The notes under the pieces were generated by a model, which made no database searches, had not been told where the DNA came from, and saw only the letters and a program-made list of their open reading frames with translations. Shown here one piece after another: positions 32,603 to 37,206 of a stretch of DNA of 37,206 bases. Within the stretch, counting starts at the first letter, position 1. Every line of letters begins with the position of its first letter. Both the position numbers and the translations under genes were made by a program. Origin of the DNA: Anaerolineae bacterium. Lineage in GTDB: Bacteria > Chloroflexota > Anaerolineae > JAADDB01. The stretch is taken from the NCBI GenBank assembly GCA_015490995.1, contig WFWT01000067.1, forward strand, positions 1 to 37,206. The letters are read 5' to 3'.

Positions 32603-33334
32603 CTAGGCGGTTGCCGGCGGGGACGCGCCCTCCTCAGCGGAGGCCTCCGTCCCCTCGAGGACGCTTCCCTCCACAGCCGGCACGGCCTCTTCCGCCTTCT
32701 TCTTCTCCGGTAGGATATCCCCTTTGTAAATCCAGACCTTCACGCCGATCCGGCCATACTTCGTGAGCGCCTCGGCCATGGCGTAATCAATATCCGCGCG
32801 AATGGTATGGCGCGGGATGCGACCTTCACGCACGGCTTCCTTACGGGCCATCTCCGCGCCGGCCAGACGGCCTTTCACCTGCACCATGGCGCCCTTCGCG
32901 CCCATACGTATGGCTCGGCTCACCGCCTGTTTCATGGCCCGCCGAAACGATACCCGACGCTCCAGCTGTTCCGCGATGCTCTCCGCCACCAACCGGGCAT
33001 CCAGTTCGGGCCGCTTCACCTCTGCCACGTCGATCTTGACCCGTTTGCCCGTCATCTCGCTCAGGGCTTCCCGCAACTCGTTCACCGTCTGTCCCTTGCG
33101 ACCGATGACGATGCCCGGCTTGGCGGTGTGTATGGTGATGTTCACCTGCTGTGGATAGCGCTCAATCTCTATGCGCGAGATCCCCGCGCCGGGCAGATGA
33201 TCCCGGATATACGTGCGAATCATGCGGTCCTCTTCCAGGAGTTCGGCGTAACGCCGTCCCTCAGCGTACCACCGAGACTCCCAGGCCTTGATAATGCCCA
33301 ACCGGAAACCGATGGGATGTACTTTGCGCCCCAA
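32603..33334 (-). CDS. rpsC: 30S ribosomal protein S3
   Basis: A 243-residue S3 at the mRNA entry tunnel. [25 protein letters not shown], the KH domain [28 protein letters not shown], and the C-terminal [39 protein letters not shown] are diagnostic. The tail (about 215-243) is an acidic/alanine-rich extension. The start is TTG at 33334, supported by AGGAGGGGAATT just upstream. Confidence 0.97.
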   Translation of the reverse strand: MGRKVHPIGFRLGIIKAWESRWYAEGRRYAELLEEDRMIRTYIRDHLPGAGISRIEIERYPQQVNITIHTAKPGIVIGRKGQTVNELREALSEMTGKRVKIDVAEVKRPELDARLVAESIAEQLERRVSFRRAMKQAVSRAIRMGAKGAMVQVKGRLAGAEMARKEAVREGRIPRHTIRADIDYAMAEALTKYGRIGVKVWIYKGDILPEKKKAEEAVPAVEGSVLEGTEASAEEGASPPATA

Positions 33335-33391
33335 AATTCCCCTCCTTCGCTATGCCCTCTAAATGTGCTGTGACACGGTGAAGCGCCCGCG

Positions 33392-33757
33392 TTATTCGGG
33401 CCGTTCTTCCAATTCCACAGTGATATGGCACGTGCGGCGGATAATTGGCCGCACTCGGCCACGAGCTGCAAAGCGCCGCCATCGTCGCCGCGGCCCATCA
33501 TCGACGTAAATGCGGTAAATGTAGAGGGATTCCACGTCCAATCCCTCATTGTGATCCGCGTTGGCGATGGCGCTCTGGATAACCTTGGCTACCGGCCGCG
33601 CGGCCCGCTGCGGCATGAACCGCAGCAACTCCAGCGCGTCCAGAGCCCGCATGCCCCGCACCTTGTTCACCACCAGGCGCACCTTCTGGGGCGACATAGG
33701 CACATACCGCGCGACCGCACGTACCCGCGGTGCTCCTACTTCATATTCAGCCGCCAT
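33392..33757 (-). CDS. rplV: 50S ribosomal protein L22
   Basis: A 121-residue L22 whose beta-hairpin lines the exit tunnel. VRAVARYVPMSPQKVRLVVNKVRGMRALDALELLRFMPQRAARPVAKVIQSAIANADHN and the extended GPRRRWRRFAARGRVRPIIRRTCHITVELEE hairpin region are typical. It is in standard S10-operon order between rpsS and rpsC. Confidence 0.97.
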   Translation of the reverse strand: MAAEYEVGAPRVRAVARYVPMSPQKVRLVVNKVRGMRALDALELLRFMPQRAARPVAKVIQSAIANADHNEGLDVESLYIYRIYVDDGPRRRWRRFAARGRVRPIIRRTCHITVELEERPE

Positions 33758-33787
33758 CCCTGCCTCCTAGCATCCTGTGCCCTTGAC

Positions 33788-34069
33788 CTACCTGCGGCCG
33801 GTCTTCTTTTCCTTCACAATGTGCCCACGGAAGGTACGAGTGGGCACAAACTCCCCCAGACGATGCCCGACCATCTCTTCCGTAATGTAGATGGGCACGT
33901 GACGCCGCCCGTCATGAACGGCGATGGTGTGCCCCACCATTTGGGGGAAGATAACCGACGCGCGGGACCACGTTTTGATCACACGGCGCTCCCCGCGCTG
34001 GTTCAACTCTTCAATTTTCCGCAGCAACTTCGGGTGACAGTAAGGTCCCTTTTTCAGTGAGCGCCCCAT
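33788..34069 (-). CDS. rpsS: 30S ribosomal protein S19
   Basis: A 93-residue S19 of the 30S head. [83 protein letters not shown] is the full conserved domain. GGGGAGAGG precedes the ATG. The gap to rplB carries heptad element B. Confidence 0.98.
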   Translation of the reverse strand: MGRSLKKGPYCHPKLLRKIEELNQRGERRVIKTWSRASVIFPQMVGHTIAVHDGRRHVPIYITEEMVGHRLGEFVPTRTFRGHIVKEKKTGRR

Positions 34070-34098
34070 AGCATCCTCTCCCCATCACAGGTACCCTT

Positions 34099-34147
34099 CA
34101 ATACCCAATACCCAGACCTGGTACCAGGTATCAGGTATCGGGTATTA
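34099..34147 (-). repeat. 49-nt heptad palindrome B, anchored at the rplB stop codon
   Basis: Read on the minus strand this is seven 7-mers: TAATACC, CGATACC and a third ATACC unit, then T plus the palindrome GGTACC, then three units of the opposite polarity ending in two GGTATTG copies. The first three bases are the rplB stop codon. Unit 1 pairs with unit 7 and unit 2 with unit 6, each with one G-U wobble in the mRNA sense, so a stable hairpin of roughly 20 bp can form. It has the same length, phase and anchoring as element A. Confidence 0.65.
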
Positions 34148-34972
34148 CTTGCGCCGACGCACAATAAACCGATCCGACGGCTTGAATTTGCGACGGGTCT
34201 TGTAACCCAAGGCCGGCTTGCCCCACGGCGTCTTGGGATGGGGCAAACCGATGGGCGCGCGACCCTCGCCACCGCCGTGCGGGTGCGCTTCCGGGTCCAT
34301 GGCCGAACCGCGCACGGTCGGCCGCCAGCCCAACCACCGTTTGCGCCCGGCCTTGCCCAGGTTGACGTTGATGTGGTCCGGGTTGCTGACCTGGCCAATG
34401 GTGGCCATGCACGTGATGTGAATCTTGCGCATTTCCCCGCTGGGCAAACGCACAATGGCGTAGTCCCCCTCTTTGGCCATAAGCTGTGCCGAGGTGCCGG
34501 CCGCGCGCACTAACTGTCCGCCCCGTCCCGGGGTCAGTTCAATGTTGTGGATCATTGTGCCCACCGGAATCTCACCCAAGGGCAACGCGTTGCCCACCTT
34601 AACCTCGGCCCCCGGACCGGACATGACCATGTCCCCCACCTTTAGGCCCAGGGGGGCAATGATGTACCGCTTTTCACCGTCCATGTACGCGATCAGCGCG
34701 ATCCGCGCCGAGCGGTTGGGGTCGTACTCGATGGACACCACCTTGCCGGGCACGCCCCACTTATCACGCTTGAAATCAATGATCCGGTACCGACGCTTGT
34801 GTCCACCCCCGCGGTGGCGCACCGTGATACGCCCCTGGTTGTTACGCCCCGCCTTCTGCTTGCGCGGGGCCAACAGGGACCGCTCGGGCTCCGTGCGCGT
34901 GATTTCCTCAAAGGTTAACACGCTCATGCCCCGCCGCCCGGGCGACGTGGGCTTGTACACCTTAATACCCAT
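34145..34972 (-). CDS. rplB: 50S ribosomal protein L2
   Basis: A 275-residue L2, essential for subunit association and the peptidyl transferase centre. It shows [57 protein letters not shown], and the C-terminal [23 protein letters not shown] with the conserved histidine (HPHGGGEG), then the basic tail. The stop codon doubles as the start of heptad element B. Confidence 0.98.
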   Translation of the reverse strand: MGIKVYKPTSPGRRGMSVLTFEEITRTEPERSLLAPRKQKAGRNNQGRITVRHRGGGHKRRYRIIDFKRDKWGVPGKVVSIEYDPNRSARIALIAYMDGEKRYIIAPLGLKVGDMVMSGPGAEVKVGNALPLGEIPVGTMIHNIELTPGRGGQLVRAAGTSAQLMAKEGDYAIVRLPSGEMRKIHITCMATIGQVSNPDHINVNLGKAGRKRWLGWRPTVRGSAMDPEAHPHGGGEGRAPIGLPHPKTPWGKPALGYKTRRKFKPSDRFIVRRRK

Positions 34973-34984
34973 GGCTGCCGCTCC

Positions 34985-35281
34985 TTATACCCCCTCAAAC
35001 AGCTCGATAGAATAGCCTTCCTCCAGTTGGACGTACGCCTTCTTCCACGCGCCCTGTCGTTTCACCCGGCGAAAACCCCACCGGCGGTACTTGGGCTTCA
35101 CGTTGACCGTCCGTACCTTGGCCACCTTCACGTTGTAGATCTGTTCGATGGCCTTTTTGATCTCGATCTTGTTCGCCTTTCGGTCCACCTCAAAGACGTA
35201 CACCCCCTGCTCCCGCAGTTGGGTCGCCTTTTCAGTGATCAAGGGTCGCTTAATGATCTGATACGGGTTCATGGCGTCCAT
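34985..35281 (-). CDS. rplW: 50S ribosomal protein L23
   Basis: A 98-residue L23, the docking site for trigger factor and SRP at the exit tunnel. NPYQIIKRPLITEKATQLREQGVYVFEVDRKANKIEIKKAIEQIYNVKVAKVRTVNVKPKYRRWGFRRVKRQGAWKKAYVQLEEG fits the family. ATG codons at 35281 and 35272 both follow GGGAGGGGG; the second gives the more typical N terminus MNPYQ. Confidence 0.96.
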   Translation of the reverse strand: MDAMNPYQIIKRPLITEKATQLREQGVYVFEVDRKANKIEIKKAIEQIYNVKVAKVRTVNVKPKYRRWGFRRVKRQGAWKKAYVQLEEGYSIELFEGV

Positions 35282-35293
35282 CCCCCTCCCAGG

Positions 35294-35917
35294 TTATGAC
35301 CCCAGAATGCTCTCCACCACTTCCAGGGACGCCAAAGGCATGATGATGGTCTCGTATCCCAAAAGGTCTCGCACGTTCAGGTACGATGCACGCAGAGTTT
35401 TCACATCGGGCAGGTTACGGGCCGAAAGCTCCACCACCTCATCACGCTCGGGCAACAGGATCAGGGCACTGCCTTCGACGCCCAGGTTCTGCAACACCTG
35501 GACCATGCGCTTGGTCTTAATTTCGGGCAGCTGAAGGGCATCCAGCACCTTGATCTGGCCGGCGGCAGCCTTCACCGAAAGCGCGGAACGTAGAGCCAGC
35601 CGCCGCATCTTCCTGGGCATCTTCTGGTAGTACGACCGCGGCTTCGGGCCAAAAACCGTGCCGCCACCGACCCACTGGGGCGCACGGATACTGCCCTGAC
35701 GAGCTCGGCCGGTCCCTTTCTGCGGCCAAGGCTTGCGCCCACCACCGGACACCTCACCACGGGTTTTAGTGCTGTGGGTACCCTGCCGCGCGTTGGCCAA
35801 CTGGCGCACCAATGCCTGGTGCATCACCGGAATGTGGGGTGTGATGCCGAAAATGGCATCGTTCAACTCTACCTCGCCGACCTGTTCCCCCTCTATGTTG
35901 TACACCGGCACTCGCAT
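35294..35917 (-). CDS. rplD: 50S ribosomal protein L4
   Basis: A 207-residue L4, whose loop lines the exit tunnel and which represses the S10 operon in E. coli. VPVYNIEGEQVGEVELNDAIFG, RQGTHSTKTRGEVSGGGRKPWPQKGTGRARQGSIRAPQWVGGGTVFGPKPRSY (the tunnel loop) and the C-terminal domain follow. It overlaps nothing and lies 25 bp after rplC. Confidence 0.97.
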   Translation of the reverse strand: MRVPVYNIEGEQVGEVELNDAIFGITPHIPVMHQALVRQLANARQGTHSTKTRGEVSGGGRKPWPQKGTGRARQGSIRAPQWVGGGTVFGPKPRSYYQKMPRKMRRLALRSALSVKAAAGQIKVLDALQLPEIKTKRMVQVLQNLGVEGSALILLPERDEVVELSARNLPDVKTLRASYLNVRDLLGYETIIMPLASLEVVESILGS

Positions 35918-35942
35918 GGCTATCTCTCCCTATCCCTTCCGG

Positions 35943-36611
35943 CTATTCCACCTGCTTCTTACGCGCCTGTTTGGGCGGCCGGACAGCATCACGAATGATG
36001 ACCAGCCCCTTCTTGTGGCCGGGCACGGCACCCTTTACCAGGATCAAGTGGTTTTCCGGGTCAACCCGGACCACCTGCAGGTTGCGCACCGTGATCTTCT
36101 CGTTGCCCATGCGGCCCGCCATGCGGGTGCCGGGCAACACCCGGCCCGGGAAAGTCCCCGCGCCAATGGACCCTGGGGCCCGCCACCGGTCCGATTGACC
36201 GTGGGTCTTGGGACCACCGCCAAAGCCCCAGCGCTTCACCACGCCGGTAAATCCTCGTCCCTTTGAGGTGCCGGTGACGTCCACGTACTCGCCCGGCTGG
36301 AAGATCTCCACCGTGAGCACCTGCCCCACCTCATACTGACGGGCGTTCTCCACCCGAATCTCGCGCAATATGCGCAAGGGGGGCAGATCGTGCTTGCGCA
36401 AATGCCCCAGCTCCGGCTTGTTGAGCCGCTTGGGGGCCACCTGCTCGAAGCCCAGCTGAATGGCCTCGTACCCGTCCGTCTCCCGGGTCTTTACCTGAGT
36501 GACATAACACGGCCCGGCCTGAATCACCGTGACCGGGATCATCTCCCCATCCTCGGTGAAGATCTGGGTCATGCCGATTTTGCGTCCGATGATGCCTTTT
36601 GTCCGTGTCAT
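35943..36611 (-). CDS. rplC: 50S ribosomal protein L3
   Basis: A 222-residue L3, one of the first 50S assembly proteins. [39 protein letters not shown] and the peptidyl-transferase loop [50 protein letters not shown] are diagnostic. The ATG at 36611 follows GAGGAGAGG; 24 codons of upstream open frame (to 36683) are not counted because they overlap the intercistronic hairpin. Confidence 0.97.
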   Translation of the reverse strand: MTRTKGIIGRKIGMTQIFTEDGEMIPVTVIQAGPCYVTQVKTRETDGYEAIQLGFEQVAPKRLNKPELGHLRKHDLPPLRILREIRVENARQYEVGQVLTVEIFQPGEYVDVTGTSKGRGFTGVVKRWGFGGGPKTHGQSDRWRAPGSIGAGTFPGRVLPGTRMAGRMGNEKITVRNLQVVRVDPENHLILVKGAVPGHKKGLVIIRDAVRPPKQARKKQVE

Positions 36612-36661
36612 CTGCACCTCTCCTCGGGACTGTTGGCCCTGACCGGGCCACATCATCCCCC

Positions 36662-36681
36662 GTTCGCCCATCCTGGCGAAC
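36662..36681 (-). other. Hairpin between rpsJ and rplC
   Basis: GTTCGCC (36662-36668) and GGCGAAC (36675-36681) form a 7-bp stem with a 6-nt loop, starting 6 nt after the rpsJ stop. A second small GGCCC/GGGCC stem lies nearer rplC. It may stabilise or separate cistrons. Confidence 0.4.
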
Positions 36682-36687
36682 ACCCTT

Positions 36688-36996
36688 TTAGAGTTTGATC
36701 TCGATGTCCACGCCCGCGGGCAGGCTCAGCCGCATCAAGCTGTCAATGGTTTTCTGGCTGGGATCCACCAGCTCAATAAGGCGCTTATGAGTGCGAATCT
36801 CAAACTGTTCCCGGGAGTCCTTGTCAATAAACGGCCCTCGAATCACGGTGAAGCGCTCTATTTTGGTCGGCAGGGGAACGGGACCAATCACCCGCGCCCC
36901 GGTTTTCTCCGCGACCTCCACGATATCGCGGACGGACCGGTCCAGCACCCTGTGATCGTACGCCTTCAATTTAATGCGGATCCGTTGCGCAGCCAT
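36688..36996 (-). CDS. rpsJ: 30S ribosomal protein S10
   Basis: A 102-residue S10 (NusE), also part of transcription antitermination complexes. [99 protein letters not shown] is close to consensus. It follows tuf by 60 bp and opens the S10 portion of the cluster. Confidence 0.98.
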   Translation of the reverse strand: MAAQRIRIKLKAYDHRVLDRSVRDIVEVAEKTGARVIGPVPLPTKIERFTVIRGPFIDKDSREQFEIRTHKRLIELVDPSQKTIDSLMRLSLPAGVDIEIKL

Positions 36997-37056
36997 ACGT
37001 TCACCCCCACCTCTCTATCCCGACATGGGAACGGAAACATCCCTTCCCCGTGTGAC

Positions 37057-37206
37057 TTATTCGATGATATCGGTGACAACGCCGGCGCCCACGGTGCGCC
37101 CACCTTCACGTATCGCAAACCGCATCCCCTGCTCCACCGCCACCGGCTTCATTAACTCCACCGTCAAATTCACATTGTCCCCAGGCATCACCATCTCCAC
37201 ACCCTC
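37057..37206 (-). CDS. tuf: Elongation factor Tu (C-terminal 49 residues; 5' part outside window)
   Basis: The minus-strand frame from the window edge to the TAA at 37059-37057 encodes [20 protein letters not shown], then [29 protein letters not shown], the end of EF-Tu domain 3. EF-Tu delivers aminoacyl-tRNA to the ribosome. Its position before rpsJ is the common str/S10 junction. Only about an eighth of the gene is in the window. Confidence 0.95.
   Translation of the reverse strand, partial: EGVEMVMPGDNVNLTVELMKPVAVEQGMRFAIREGGRTVGAGVVTDIIE

Noticed and set aside
1-37206. Insertion sequences, prophage genes, CRISPR arrays, rRNA or tRNA genes
   Set aside because: None was seen: no transposase or integrase motifs, no regularly spaced repeats with spacers, and no tRNA or rRNA landmarks on either strand.

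Overview
The window looks like a chromosomal segment of a GC-rich, probably thermophilic bacterium of the Chloroflexota (Anaerolineae-like). This is inferred from protein style, not from a database search. The supporting signs are a zinc-type S14, a four-cysteine S4, a zinc-LID adenylate kinase, a T. thermophilus-like PolX, very large extracellular DUF11-rich proteins, strong AGGAGG ribosome binding sites and frequent GTG/TTG starts.

The left part (1-6285) holds the 3' part of a DUF3179 gene (+), an isocitrate/isopropylmalate dehydrogenase-family gene (-), a ferritin (+), a DNA polymerase X with a PHP domain (+), a LysE-type exporter (+) and a secreted FxLYD-type protein (+). The middle left (6364-12385, all -) is a probable five-gene operon, in transcription order: TauE/SafE permease, zinc alcohol dehydrogenase, UMF1-type MFS transporter, thiamine-diphosphate enzyme, short-chain dehydrogenase. 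A hairpin lies at its convergent end. Divergent from it is a 1937-residue secreted subtilisin-like protease (12671-18484, +) with several carboxypeptidase-regulatory-like, DUF11-like and two duplicated nidogen-like modules.

The right half (19263-37206, all -) is one long translation/transcription supercluster. In transcription order it runs: tuf (partial), rpsJ, rplC, rplD, rplW, rplB, rpsS, rplV, rpsC, rplP, rpmC, rpsQ, rplN, rplX, rplE, rpsN, rpsH, rplF, rplR, rpsE, rpmD, rplO, secY, adk, map, rpmJ, rpsM, rpsK, rpsD, rpoA, rplQ, truA, rplM, rpsI. It ends at a strong hairpin immediately after rpsI. infA, often placed between map and rpmJ, is absent. A MoaB/MogA-type molybdenum cofactor gene follows at 18522-19022.

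The least expected signals are non-coding. (1) Two 49-nt elements, each exactly seven 7-mers around a 6-bp palindrome, start precisely at the TAA stop codons of rplB and rpsN; they fold into hairpins in the mRNA sense. (2) A roughly 150-nt, highly self-complementary stretch lies in the leader of the moaB-like gene, with two hairpin loops complementary to each other over 12 bases. (3) There are alternative hairpins between rpsD and rpoA, and further hairpins in several other gaps of the ribosomal cluster. All structures were read by eye; no folding, covariance or homology search was run.
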